DNA of 64,000 nucleotides from Papaver somniferum (GCF_003573695.1 NC_039361.1:94366279-94430278); one strand, 5' to 3'; positions 45,774 through 57,514 are shown, counted from the stretch's first letter. The notes: generated by a model from the sequence alone, not told the origin. Translations and numbers: made by a program.

Positions 45774-47719
45774 GAGAAATACGATCAAGGAATCGTTCTT
45801 AGTTGCAAAACAAAGATTCAAGTTATGTTCTTATCTACTTTTTATTTGTCACGGATTATCACCAAACGTAAGCTAACAAGTTCGCTTAGCTAACCCCAAA
45901 ATTCCTTGTTTCACTGAGTAACAGCTCCGCTTAGTTATCAAATTCTATTCTAAAGAACCACCTTGAGGTTCACTTACAAGATGTAATTCAATGAACTCAT
46001 CAAGATTTATGAATTTAGGTTTGATACTAGTAGTTAAACTCGGTTCGCTCGGTCCACTTTTTAGCGTTGTTTTTACAAACAATTTCTCCACGGAATCCCT
46101 CCACAAGGTCTTGTGTTTTCTACTTGTGTAGTGAATTTTTCAACAATTACGTATATCCTAATCACCACTAGATTTAGATCAATCAACAAATCAATTTAGT
46201 TGGCCACCTAACCAATCTCTCAATCAAGCATAAACATTAATATTAGTAAAAACAAAAGAAAATCATGTGAAAACTAGAAAGTAGATTTAAAACAAAACTC
46301 AAAACATGTCAAGAACTAGGAATTCATCCTCAATCAATAAGAAAATTAGCCACACATAGTTTGGAGTTCACAAAGAATAAATGAAAGAAATAAAGCAAAA
46401 ACCAAAGTGGTGTAGAGGTGTATATAGGTGTGTAAAAGGTATATAGAGAAAATTAGAGAACTTCTCTATTTATAGGCTTTAATTTGCTTGCAATCTTCTT
46501 AGGATTAGGATCCTTTCTTATTCAATTTCCAAGTCCTTGTCTTTGTAAAATTCCTCCTCTTCTCTTCCAAATTTAATATAAAGACCTCAAGTTCTTCATC
46601 CAATTCCAATTCTAAGTCTTCTAACCCATGAGAAAAACTCACACAAAAATCTATAATTTGGGGTCGCTGGAAATCTGGCAGAAACGTCACTGCGGTTGTA
46701 TGAGATTCTTCTCAGTTGAAGGAATATTCCGTCAGATACAACTGTCACATTGATGGTCTTTTGTTAGTCAATGGGTCAAAGAAGGGAGAGTCAGCTTCTT
46801 AGTCAGCCAGTCTAACTCAGCTTAAGCATCTGATTCAGTCTTACTCAACGAGTCACTAAGTCAACTCGTCAGACTGAAAATCCGACAGCGCTCTGTTTGT
46901 TTTATGGCTAATCCCGGCCAAATTCAGGCCTTTAATTTTGGTCTTCTCCTGCAACAATTCCTAACATTCATATAATCAATCATTAAATCACAACCCATTC
47001 TTCAATTCAACCGTGGCAGCATAACGCCTTCTTTCTTCCTGTTTATCGATTCAACAGATTCAGTGGCGGTATCAGCAACACCCCATTTCCTCTCCACCTC
47101 TCGATTCACCAGCAACTCAGCCTCACTTCCATAAAAACCAACAACATCAGTTGGGTTCTTCTGTTCTCAAAAAACCCATCGATTCTTTTCTTCTTCTCGA
47201 TCTCAGATTCAAACACCCATCTCTAATTCTTCGTTCTTAACAGACTCGACAACATATCCCTTTGCTCATCTCTCTAACATGAAAACATTTCCAATTTCTT
47301 CACTGCTTCACTCAATGACCACCACAAGAATCCATCATTTAATTCACAGTCTCTTATCTGGATTTCTCTCGAAAACAACAGTCACATCTACTTTTCTCAA
47401 TTTCAGGTGTGTGTAAGAATGAGAGAAAAATCTCTCGATTTTAGGGTATAAAGTGGGTTGGATTGAGACACCCAACATAAGAGCCACCCCCAGATGGGTG
47501 CCCCACAGTTTCTTGCCGTGTGCTTTTAACACTTCTTTAATAACCAAAATCTGGCTACCCCTTAACATGTGGCTGGGATCCTAATAGTATTCGCCTATGA
47601 AATGATCTTTTTACCCTTTTCAGCTCAAAGTGAATGATTTCTTCTTCTTTTCTTCCGCATGACTCCAAAATACCTATAAAACTCAAAACACACGTAAAAT
47701 ACGTAATCTACACCTATCA
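45774..47719 (-). mobile_element. Athila-like 5' LTR, second piece
   Basis: Starts with the GAGAA duplication and GAGAAATACGATCAAGG (matching 23398 onward) and ends CACCTATCA next to the GTTAA duplication at 47720-47724. The point where the Tat element sits in the other LTR is uninterrupted here: near 46405-46415 it reads ACCAAAGTGGTGTAGAGG. Confidence 0.88.
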
Positions 47720-47724
47720 GTTAA
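47720..47724. repeat. Target-site duplication, right (Athila-like element)
   Basis: GTTAA, identical to 23193-23197. Confidence 0.9.
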
Positions 47725-48176
47725 CTATTTGAGAAATTCTTTGGTTAGACTCATCAAAGGTTTCATCATCAGACATGCGAAGGGTTTCCCAGTCAGAAGC
47801 TAGGTTTTGAAGCCTTTCTTCTTTCTCTGCATCATTCCATTCAATTACGGTTTCTAAGATATCCCAAGCATCTGTAGATTTATTGCACGTAGTCGCGTGG
47901 TGCTGAATATCCGGGGTAATGTCATGGATGATAGCATTTTAATCTGTCAATTATTTTCCTTGCAGCACTAATCTCGACATCACTATAACTACCAATATCC
48001 TTTGCAACAGTTATACCGTCTATTATAACTGTTAAAGGATCATAGGCATTTACAACACGAACCCATGATTGAAAAGCACGTGCTTGAAGAAGGACACGCA
48101 TAACAATTTTCCACCATAAGTAATTCGATCCATTGAAGACTGGCGGTACCTTTATAGAGATGACACTTCTGTTCAT
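47725..48176 (-). pseudogene. Copia gag, N-terminal part
   Basis: Minus strand from an ATG at 48176: MNRSVISIKVPPVFNGSNYL (copia gag N-terminal signature P-x-F-x-G-x-NY-x-x-W), then WWKIVMRVLLQARAFQSWV. After a small frame change near 47940 the Retrotran_gag_2/UBN2 helices follow (STDAWDILETVIE, KEERLQNLASDWETLRM). The frame reaches SQIVN at the GTTAA duplication and continues in frame at 23192 on the other side of the inserted gypsy element. Gag would form the particle in the cytoplasm. The split and the frame change leave it dead. Confidence 0.88.
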
Positions 48177-48227
48177 AGAGTCAGGTTGCTACAAACACAA
48201 ACTTACGAGGTCTTAGCGTGTTTGCCT

Positions 48228-48239
48228 GCTCTGATACCA
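48228..48239 (-). other. tRNA-Met primer-binding site of the copia element
   Basis: TGGTATCAGAGC on the minus strand, an exact copia consensus, two bases from the LTR end. Confidence 0.92.
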
Positions 48240-48763
48240 ATTCAAAACGCGGGGGTACTACACTACACCCAACTTTTTCGTTCGGCAATCTGTATGAACT
48301 AAACCTTAATAATATTCCGAGAGTAAAAACTCAATCAAAGAATAATACTAAAGAGTTTATCTCTTTCTCGTTTAACAATCACAAACTTAAAAAGATATAC
48401 AAATTGAATTCATAAGTCTGTTTATATGAAGAGAATCTTGGACAGTACCAAAGACCAATATCCAAGATCAATCAAAGTCCTATCCAACAAACAAGGTCGG
48501 ATTTATCAACGATGATTGATTAACGCACAACCTATGATATTTCAATTATAAAGATAAACAATATAATGCGGAAAAGAAATAACATAGACATCAGAAAATT
48601 TGTTAACGAGGAAACCGAAAATGCAGAAAAACCCCGGGACCTAGTCCAGAATAAACACACACTGATTATAAGTTGTTACACCAGATTTTTACTACCTATT
48701 CGTACTTTATGTAATACCCGTTTCAGCTGTATTCAAGCACTTGTAGAACTCCTGGAAGAAACC

Positions 48764-48895
48764 TATTCTCTTTAGGAATTCTTCTCGTAAATCTTCTAGA
48801 AGAACACAAATTCTCTTTAAAAGTTATTCTCGAAAATCTTCTGGCAGAACACAGTTCTCTTCAGAAGCACTCTCAAAAATCTTCTAGCATTAGAA
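48764..48895 (-). repeat. Short LTR repeat, three copies of about 45 bp
   Basis: Plus-strand starts TTCTCTTTAG, TTCTCTTTAA and TTCTCTTCAG at about 48764, 48811 and 48855, each followed by TCTC(G/A)(T/A)AAATCTTCT(A/G)G. Confidence 0.75.
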
Positions 48896-50032
48896 GATGC
48901 AACAACTCGTTGATACTTTTCGATTTTTTGTTTTCACAAAATACCGATTTGATTTCCCTTTATATGTGAATCAAGATTTTGGAAATCTTGTGCTTGTATT
49001 GAGAAAAACAATCACTAGGTAAAAGTAATATCAAAACAAACTTGTAGATTATGGTTTATTATACTCTTCAAAAATGGAAGAGAACCCTAATTATTCTACA
49101 ACAAGAACAATTAGAATAAATCTAGAGATATCTTGTTTAAAACTTCTTAAGGATTTTTACGAGATATCTTAATCGAAGTTTTCTTTCTAGTTCCGATTTC
49201 GACCAACTAGTGTCGGTATAGGATCTAGAAATGAAATCTATCAAAACCTAGGGCTTATGATCAACAACTCTTGAATGGTCTTATATTAGAAGAGAAGACA
49301 AGAGGTGAAAAATCTAGATTACAAGTTGTGCAACAATCACGAAGATTATTATCAACTCGGCTTTGAGATCCTCAAGGAAAAGAATTTTATCTCACTCTTG
49401 TTCACGAATAACATAAGACATGGAAAACAATCTTATGAACCTTACACAAATTTTCCAAGGGATAAAAAATGTGGTACTCACGAACCCTTTATTTATAGTG
49501 AACACAGTAGCTTGAAAGGTAAGCAAGGGGAAGCTATTTCCTTTTACAAGACTCTCCTAATTTTGGGACTCTTTAAAAAGTTATAATATTCTTTTATAAA
49601 TAATTAAATAAATAATTACTTTAGCATATATTATGTTTATGTGAATAAATCACAATTTAACTTAGGAAGGAAATCTAAAATATGACAAACACTTTAATAT
49701 GGTAATCGAATATGTTTGGAGTAATAGCCATCTTGCCTAGATAAGTAAACATCAAAAACTTGACTAAGAAAGGCCTCTAGTCACGTATTTGGGCTCAAGT
49801 CTGGGAACCGTTACGAACAGTTCATGGATTGTTTCCTACTAACAAACTGCAACAGTTTCAGCAACGCTTATAACTATTGCTTTAATAAATCACTCATAAC
49901 TTCATCATTATACATCGGAATTGAGTGATTCTTGGCTCGTTGAATTCTTAATCTCATTCACTATAACATGAGAATATTTACAAGAATAAAGTTTTTTTTC
50001 AAAAAAGTCGTGGCTCAATTAACCTCGAGTAT

Positions 50033-50041
50033 ATATACATA
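50033..50041. repeat. 9-bp target duplication, left (Mutator-like)
   Basis: ATATACATA, repeated at 52356-52364. Confidence 0.85.
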
Positions 50042-51096
50042 GTGGTATACAAGTATCCCTTGTTTTGATAGGCTTCACAAATATCCTTATCACACAATAA
50101 ATATATCCCTATCTTATTAAAAAAAAAATCAATTTAATTGTCAATACCAGCTTTACCCTTCATGTGTTGTCGATCTCACCGAATGAAACCAATTGTTTAG
50201 TTTTTATTTTCAGTTTCAGATCTAAATTAATTTTCTCTCTTGTCTTCCTCTTCCACCAACAGCCACCACCTTCCTCGTCATCACCACCACCATGCCAGTA
50301 GCATCTCCACTTCCGCCATCACCTTTTACCACCATCGTTATCACCACCTCCTCCTAAAGAATCGATTTAGATCGATTTCCTCTTGATTCGGCTACAAATT
50401 TTAAATCTGGTGATTGTTCAACGATAAATTAATTTCCAAAACTATGATTTTCAGTTTGTATTGATATCTGATTTGATTTTAGAGAGAAGCAGTTCAGAAT
50501 TTGGTGTTTATTTTGATAGATTTTGTTTTTATTTGGTTGATTTTGTAATTTTGTGCGAGCCAAAATTCTGATTCTGAATCGCATACAGAAAGTGCTTGTA
50601 GCAAAACACGAGAAATTGATTCAGTAGAGCCCATAATGGGTAGAAACAAAGACCGTTTAACAGATTTCTAATCAATTTTCTCCTAATTATTCTCTTCTTC
50701 CTATACTTTTATTATAGATCGTTTGAGTAGACTGGAGATAGATGTGTTTAGCATGGACTGTAAACACGGTTGCATTAATACTCAACAGGTAAATAAATAT
50801 ATGATATAATTGTCATTGTTTTGGTATGTTCTTAGTGCACTTCGACGCTATGGCCATGATCTATACCTGTACGAAGACACTTTTATCTCTCTGACTCTAC
50901 ATTTGTTTATTTTCTAGATATTTTTAAAATGGTATGTAGAAAGTGCTTCTATTATGGATATTATGTGTGATTGTTGGTGGTGGTGGATATTTTGTGTGAT
51001 TGTTGGTGGTGGTTCGTCTGGAATGATAAATACATGAAAATTGGTGCTTGTTTTCAGAGAACTTTTGCTACCTTACTCTTTATGTTCAAGTTCACG

Positions 51097-51880
51097 GGTA
51101 CCAACTACTGTTGTTGATCCCTTTTGTTGGATCAATTCTTGTTGTTGACACAACTTTTTATTGAATCAACTACTGTTGTTGATCCCTTTTGTTAGATCAA
51201 CTCTTGTTGTTGACACAATTTTTTATTGGATCAACTACTATTGTTGTTCCCATTTATGGAGATTTTGTGTGCTGGTGGTGGTGGTAGTGAGGTTGGAACG
51301 ATAAGTTGGTGGTATTGCTGATGCTGTTAGCAAAACTTGTAGCTTCCTTTTACTGGGATCCTTTCTTATTGTCACAAGGTATGTCAACTTTTGAAATTTT
51401 CTCATAGTCTGTTATATGTTCAATTTAAGAATATCTGTTGTTCACACCATTTTTTATGGGATCAACTCATGTTCTTGACCGCGCGCGCATTTCCTTGGAT
51501 TAGTATAATTATGCTTGTATATTAAATGCTTGGATTTTATAGATGTAAATTCTTCAAATGTTGAATTTGTGGTGCAATGGTAGCATGACTGACTCCATGT
51601 CAGATGATGCGTGTTCGACTCACGCCAAGTTTTCTCATTTGTATGTCAATTTTTTGTGTCAAACTTTGATTGTTGACTCCATTTACATTGATCAACTTTC
51701 ATTGTTGATCTAATTTAGGGGATCAACTACTGTTGTTGATCCCTTAGATTGGATAAACTTCTACTGTTTATTCTTTTTTTTTGGATCAACTAATGTTGTT
51801 GATTCCCAAAATTGGATCAACTTCTACTGTTGGTTCAATTTTTATTTGGATCGGCTACTGTTGTTGATACAAAAATATCT
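51097..51880. repeat. Interspersed palindromic GGATCAAC...GTTGATCC repeats
   Basis: Variants of GGATCAACTACTGTTGTTGATCC recur at about 51097-51250, 51425-51480 and 51660-51870, alternating with TTGTTGACAC(A/C)A(A/T)TTTTTATT. Each unit is a near-perfect inverted repeat. Confidence 0.8.
51563..51633 (+). tRNA. tRNA-Trp(CCA)-like sequence inside a Mutator-like element
   Basis: Seventy-one bases fold as a cloverleaf. The acceptor GAATTTG/CAAGTTT is fully paired with two G-T pairs. D stem GTGC/GCAT encloses AATGGTA. Anticodon arm ACTGA/TCAGA has one A-A mismatch and loop CTCCATG (anticodon CCA, Trp). T arm GCGTG/CACGC has loop TTCGACT. A-box-like TGGTGCAATGG and B-box-like GTGTTCGACTC are in place, and a TTTT tract sits at the 3' end. 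The middle matches plant nuclear tRNA-Trp closely, but the acceptor stem has changed on both strands. The variable loop is one base short. It may be a pseudogene or a divergent but expressed tRNA. Confidence 0.65.
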
Positions 51881-51887
51881 TAACCAA

Positions 51888-52200
51888 TGATGGTGGTGGC
51901 GGGAGGAATGGAGGTGGTGGTGGAGACGTCGGTGGATTGGTGGTGACGTCGGTGGTGGTGGCGGCAGCGGTGGTGGAAGATTAGTGGTGGTGGTGGCGGC
52001 GGACTAGTGGTGGTGGCGGCGACGACGGTAGTGGTAGTGGCGGACTGGTGGTGGTGGTGACAGAGTGGTGGTGGAGGTTGGTAGGTGGTGGTCGTTGAAT
52101 GGTGGTGGTGAAATGGTAGTTGAATGTTGGTTGTGGTGGTAGTAGTGGTGGTGGAATGGTGGTGGTGGTGCGGATGAAGTGGTAGTGGAAGAAAAATTTT
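51888..52200. repeat. GGT-rich low-complexity region
   Basis: Dense GGTGGTGG runs broken by GCGGC and AGTGGA. The opposite strand has a 66-codon open frame rich in Pro, His, Ser and Thr that follows the repeat and is not counted as a gene. Confidence 0.85.
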
Positions 52201-52355
52201 CCATTTTAAAATAAAGAAAAATATTATATGGATGAGGGTATTAAGGTAATCTAATTTTAAATAGATATGGTTATTAAAAAGTAGGGATATATTATTGTTG
52301 TATAAGGATATATTTGTAGGGTGTTAAAATTAGGGACATATAATTAATATACCCC

Positions 52356-52364
52356 ATATACATA
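52356..52364. repeat. 9-bp target duplication, right (Mutator-like)
   Basis: ATATACATA, identical to 50033-50041. Confidence 0.85.
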
Positions 52365-52675
52365 AATGTAATTTCACCGTCATAAGAATTGTTTCGTAGA
52401 GTGAGCATTTGTTTCGATAGATTAGAAAGGTAGAAATGAACAAGAATCCAAATGAAATCAATCACCACATACCTTCGTTGATGAAGTCCTTATGGATATC
52501 TTCTTGTAATCTTCAGCCCTCATCCTTCAAGGATAGCTTCGATTCTACTTCTTAGACCTAATATAGTCTGAAACTAAGTTCAGTATACTAAATCAAGAGT
52601 GCGTTTTGGAAACTAAATTTGTCAACTAACTTGACATACCAATGCTAGTGGGTTCAACCGAGTAATGCTCTAACA

Positions 52676-55600
52676 TTTCCTTAAAAGCTGAAACGTCTTA
52701 AAGTACCAAGCAAATAATGTAATCAAACGTTGTTTGGTAATGTGAATACGCGTTTTAAATAAACAAAGTTGAGAATGGAAACTTCTCTTCGAATTTCGGA
52801 TGAGGATTTATTTGATGAAACTAATCTTAATTGTATGAAAGAAGCTTCAATGATTTTACAAGAAGTGCATATGCAACAGGCCATCATGCTTAAACAAAAA
52901 TCCAAGAATAAATAGCTTGTTAAAGGGGAAAATAATACATCTCTCTTCAATACTAATATTCGTCCTCGTAGGAGTAGTAATATGATTTCTGAATTGGTGG
53001 ATGAGGCAGGTAATACTCTTTCCCTTTGTGATCAAATAAGGGATCATACCGTTCAATATTTTGAATCGAAATTCAATGGTGTTGAGATGTCAATTGAGGA
53101 ACAGTTATTTGAGTATGAACATGATAGTAGTACTTTGGAGGAAAGTTAGTTCATGGACATTATTCCTACAGATGAGGAAATCAAATCCACAGTTTATGAT
53201 TTAGGGGAAGATAGTGCTCCAGGGACGATGCTTTCTCGAGTTTTTTTTTATAGCCAATGTTGGGAAATTATTAGCCAAGATATTTTTGATGTGGTTAGAT
53301 ATTATTGGCAGCAAAAAATTATTCCTTATGGGGTTAATTCTAGTCTGTTGGTGCTGCTTGCTAAAGTTAGAGGAGCTAACACTCTTCGAAACTTTCTCCC
53401 TATTGGTCTCAGTAATTTTTTCTTTAAAATATTTACTAAGATACTTGCTTCTAGATTGGGAGGGGTTTTGAAAAATCTTGTTTCTGAGGAGCAGGTGGCC
53501 TTTATGAAAGGTAGGAACATTCATGAAAATACTAGTGTGGCTTCTGCAATGGTGAATGAACTCAAAATCAAGCGCAAGGATGGTAACTTGGGGCTTAAAC
53601 TTGATATTGATCAATCTTTTGACACGGTTAGCTGGAATTTTGTTCTTGAAGTTTTTCATAGTTATGTTTTTTCAGAAGATTGACATTCTTGGATTTTATC
53701 CGTTCTTCAATCTGCCCGTATTTCGGTTCTTCTTAATGGCAGTCCAGATGGTTTCTTCAAAATTAATAGAGTTTTGCGGCAAAGATATCCCCTATCTACT
53801 TTGATCTTTATTTTTATTGAAGATGTTCTGAGTAGAAAATTTTCCAAGCTTTTTAATGAAAAAAGATGACTCCAATGAGAAAGGTATTTCAGCTACTCAT
53901 CTATTTTTTCCGATGATATTATGATTTTTTGCAAGGGAAATACGAGGAGTCTACGAAATTTGCTTAATTTGTTGGGCATATATAAAGGTGCTTCGGGTCA
54001 GACGTTTTGTAGAAAAGGAAAATTGTTACGGGGCTGGGACTATGGGTATATGGAAAATTATTGCTGATTTAACTAGTATGAGTATTTCCACCTTCCTGGA
54101 TAGATATTTGAAAGTTCAAATCATGTTGGGTGCTGTAAACATTGTCATATTTGCAATGTGATTGATAAGATTAAGAATCAGCTTTCGGTAAAGAAGGGTA
54201 GGATGTTATCTTTTCAAGATCGTTTGGTTCTTGTCATGTCAGTAATTACTAGCTACTCCATTCGCAACATGGCAGTTTACAAATGGTCGCGCAAATTTGT
54301 TGATTAATGTGAATAGTTGTTCGCTATTTCCTTTAGTTAGGTGATCCTGAGGTAAGTCGTTCTTTTGTTGTGCCTACGATAAAACCCGTTGTCCAGTTGC
54401 ATATTGGCACGTTTTCTTTGGGCTAAGTTCACTATGAGAAATGGCAAGATCAATTATTAATATATTATGGAGTGCAATCTTCTATTCTTCAGGGAATTAG
54501 AGTTATTCATAGAGATGTGGAACGGAATACAAAAGTGCTTCTTGGTGACGGGTGTGCAACTTCTCTGTATTATGACAGTTATTATGGAAATTAGAGTATT
54601 ACTGATATTCTTAACAACTATGATTTGGATGGCACGGTTATGGTTAGTGATTTTTTGTTAAATGATGAATGGGTAATCCCGGACTTTCATATGGCTAACA
54701 TGCTTACAGATGGAATTACTATTGATGAGCTTCCAAGACAATAGGGAGGTGATGACACGCGAGTCTGGATGCCTGACTTGAGAGGGAAGTTCACGGTAAA
54801 GTCTGCAAAAGATTTGATTCGAACAAAGTATGAGTTATTTGGAAGGGGGCTATCTTCTTTGGCATAGTTCAATTTATCCAGCTTTGGCTGCTTAGAATTG
54901 GAGGATTTTGTGAGGAGCATGTGCTACGTTGGACAAGGTTCGAAGCAGATTTAAGATCTGTCTAGCTAACAAATGTACCTTCTGTAAGGCTTCCAAAGAA
55001 TCTTTAGAACATAATTTGGAGTTACAGTTTTCCAGCGAGTATTTAGGCGTGGATGACAGGTATATTTTACATACAACCTCTTCTGAATCTTATTAACTCG
55101 TACAAGAATGCCAAAGGGAAAAGCCGTATTGTGAAGGATCTATGGTTGACCTTTAATCTAGTCATTCGTTCAGAATTGTGGAACATGCGTAACAAATGTG
55201 TTTTGAGAAGAAGATTGCTAATTTAGATTTCTTCAAGAAACGTGTGTTTCGTTGGATTTATGAGTACTCCACTTGTTTGAAAAATCTTTATACACAGTAC
55301 ATCGTCAGACTTGAAAATTCTAATTTTTTTTCATGTTAAACATAAACGAGTTAAGCATGTGGAGCCGGTTGAATGCTTTTGGAATCCCCCCAATAGAAAC
55401 GATATTCTTTTGTGTTGTGACGGCGCGACAACAGGTAATACTATCAGGGGTGGTGTAGGTGTGGTAGTGAGGGATGCAGACTGTATGGTGTTACGGGCGA
55501 TGAGTATTGGGCTTGGAATCTCTACTAACTACTTAGCATAACTCATGGTATAATTGTTGGTTTTGAATGGGCTTCTAAATGGGTTGTGATCAATGTTCTA

Positions 55601-55940
55601 ATTCGTTTTGTTTCTATTGGGGCGATCAGTGCTTTGATTCCATCTAATGTTCCTTGGTTTCTTAGACACATGTGGCATGATATTTGTGAGAGTTATGGTA
55701 CTATACGGTTCCGACATATACTTATAGGGAAGTCAACTTTGCAGCGGATGTTATAGCAAAAAGGGGTTGTTTGTTAGATATATTTTCTCATTTAAATTGA
55801 ATCTCCAAATATCTCTTATAATAAATTTAAGTAGTTTGTAATTTTTTGGGGTCTTTTATCCTCATCTCTTGTAAACTATTTGTATAACTTGTTATTTATA
55901 AATACAATTTTGGACTTAGCAAAAAAACAAAAAAAAAATC
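52676..55940 (+). pseudogene. Decayed L1-type LINE ORF2
   Basis: From about 52681 the plus strand reads the endonuclease-RT linker (KLKRLKV, NQTLFGNVNTRFK, later LFNTNIRPRRSSNMISEL). The RT starts at 53153 with MDIIPTDEEIKSTVYDLGED, then SAPG, FLPIGLSNFFFKIFTKI and AFMKGRNIHEN. After 53683 it is broken by many stops and frameshifts; the catalytic pair is FSDD near 53910. A finger begins CTFCKASKESLEH near 54975. The RNase H starts ILLCCDGATTGNT near 55415 and ends VNFAADVIAKRG near 55760. An A-rich tail (AAAAAAACAAAAAAAAAA) ends at 55940. It starts exactly at the copia LTR boundary, so the copia probably inserted into it and the endonuclease half lies elsewhere. Confidence 0.88.
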
Positions 55941-56023
55941 TAAGTTTTGGAAGGTGAACTTGCAGTACCTAATCTTTGTTGATATGTATTGCAGTATCAT
56001 ATGAGATGTATTTGTTGTTTGCT
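55941..56023. other. Short spacer before the copia LTR
   Basis: No features. Confidence 0.5.
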
Positions 56024-56624
56024 TGTTAGAGCGTAGCTCGGTTTAACTCACCAAACGTTGGTATGTCAAGTTTGGTTGTCATATTTTAGTATCAAAACTC
56101 ATATAGAGTCGCTTGATTAAATACTAGAGTCAACCTCGTTTAGGTTAGACTAGAAAGTCTAGGAATGTTGAGACATACAAGCATTACTCAGAAGACCCGA
56201 AGAATGTGAAGAAGTTACGAACTACAACGACGACATCATCCTTCCACTTGAGGTTAGTAATACTGACTTGAACTTGTTTCATTCGTAACGTATCTTTCAA
56301 GTCGTGCATATTGAAAACATAACTGTGAAGCGTTATATACTGTATATATTATATATTATACTCTAGTGATGTGACATGATCATAATATAATGCTTATCTT
56401 TTGAACTTCGTAGATATGACATCGACATAATCTTGTATATAGTGTTATGATTATGTGATTGAGGGGTATGGTGAAGATTTCATCATAGGAAACAACGTTT
56501 TACGTTTGCTTAAAGGAAGTACATTCATAAACTTGTTTTCTGAATCGAAAGGGAAATCAATAGGATTATTAGTCTTGCTATTCATTGCATATCTTTGGAT
56601 GACCAATATGTGTGAGTTGGTAGA

Positions 56625-57060
56625 ACCGATCTTAACTCAGGATATGTATCTTGGTAGAACCGATCACAATGCCTAGACTTATGATTTGGTATGACCGGTC
56701 CTGGTAATTGGTATAACCGATCCTAAGTAATCACCATGAGATGGTATGATCGATACTTGTTATTGGTGTGACCGATCCTAGTAATTGGTGTGACCGATCA
56801 TAAGTGTTGTGTGACCGATCCTTGTAATTGATGTAACCGGTCCTAGTAACTGGTGTGACCGATCACAAGTAGAAACCATGTGTAGATGGAACCGATCCTT
56901 GTAATTGGTGTAACCGATTCTAGTGACTGGTGTGCCTGATCACATGTAGGTACCATATTTAGTTATAACCGATCCTAGTGATTTGTATCACCGATCCGCA
57001 CCCATGTATGTGTCTTGGTAATACCGATCACAACTAACCATTGTGATTTGGTATAGCCAA
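56625..57060 (+). repeat. U3 repeats of TGGT(A/G)T(A/G)ACCGATCCTAGT type
   Basis: Over fifteen copies of a unit of about 20-25 bp with core ACCGATC. They occupy the LTR position held by GTACGCGTAC repeats in the 16375 copy and by CATACTGGTATG repeats in the 20757 copy. Confidence 0.85.
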
Positions 57061-57514
57061 TCACATAATAATCTTGGAATACTAGCAAACCAATTCTAAA
57101 CTTGTTTGGAAGTGTGGTATAACCGATTCCAAGAAAGCAAATCCATGTAAATATGAAATAAGGATTTGCAGTGAAAAGATGTCAACAAACTTTGAACACG
57201 GGAAATAACTCTTATCATTTATTGTTCAAAGATATTCCTTGGTACTCAAGGTGATCCTGTGCCGAAATAAACTAAGAAATCTTTTAATTAAGGTTTTTGA
57301 TTTTGTATGCTTTAATTACCAGAAATTAATGCATAGCTCTAGAGAATAAAAATTAGTAATGTGCATTTACTAATTGGAGATTTTCTATTGAGAGAATTCA
57401 GAAATATTGGACAAGCATTTATTGGAATTAAGAAAACCGAATTTTATCATTCATTGCATATCTTGAGAATATTTTCGGTTTTAGAAATTCCTTGGTACCC
57501 ATACGTCCTTGATT

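Larger units (their letters stand above)
23198..47719 (-). mobile_element. Athila-like gypsy derivative with nested insertions
   Basis: A minus-strand LTR element. Its LTR ends are TGATGCGTGTC and CACCTATCA, the PPT is at 39337-39356, and a gag-protease remnant lies at 41330-41956. A 5-bp duplication GTTAA flanks the whole 24.5-kb block. Without the insertions it would be about 7 kb: two LTRs of about 2.1-2.2 kb and only 2.6 kb between them. RT, RNase H, integrase, the primer site and most of gag are absent, so it is non-autonomous. It landed inside the gag frame of a copia element. Its left LTR was later hit by a Tat element and its right LTR by a relative that left a solo LTR. Confidence 0.88.
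50042..52355. mobile_element. Mutator-like element, non-autonomous (2.3 kb)
   Basis: Inverted ends GTGGTATACAAGTATCCC and (from the right) GGGGTATATTAATTATATGT. Further in, shared blocks are CACAAATATCCTTAT/ACAAATATATCCTTAT and AATA(A)ATATATCCCTA. A CCACC-rich stretch on the left (50254-50352) faces a GGTGG-rich stretch on the right (51888-52195), so the inverted similarity may reach several hundred bases. A 9-bp duplication is the Mutator size. No transposase (mudrA) text is present. Inside lie a tRNA-Trp-like sequence and palindromic GATCAAC repeats. Confidence 0.8.
48242..52675 (-). mobile_element. Copia 5' LTR with an inserted Mutator-like element
   Basis: Minus strand: starts TGTTAGAGCATTACTCGG at 52675 and ends GCGTTTTGA at 48242 before the primer site. 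Without the 2.3-kb insertion it is about 2.1 kb. Its start matches the LTR at 56024 (TGTTAGAGCGTAGCTCGG), and its R-U5 matches the LTRs at 17830 and 58480. A TGTTGGG start marks the inverted LTR at 21476, so that one may belong to another subfamily. Confidence 0.85.

Noticed and set aside
52004..52204. Pro/His/Ser/Thr-rich ORF
   Set aside because: Product of GGT-rich simple sequence.
19766..52675. Pairing the inverted LTR at 19766-21476 with the LTR at 48242-52675 as one copia element
   Set aside because: Their first bases differ (TGTTGGG against TGTTAGAGC) and the shared R-U5 part is missing from the left one, so the pairing stays open.
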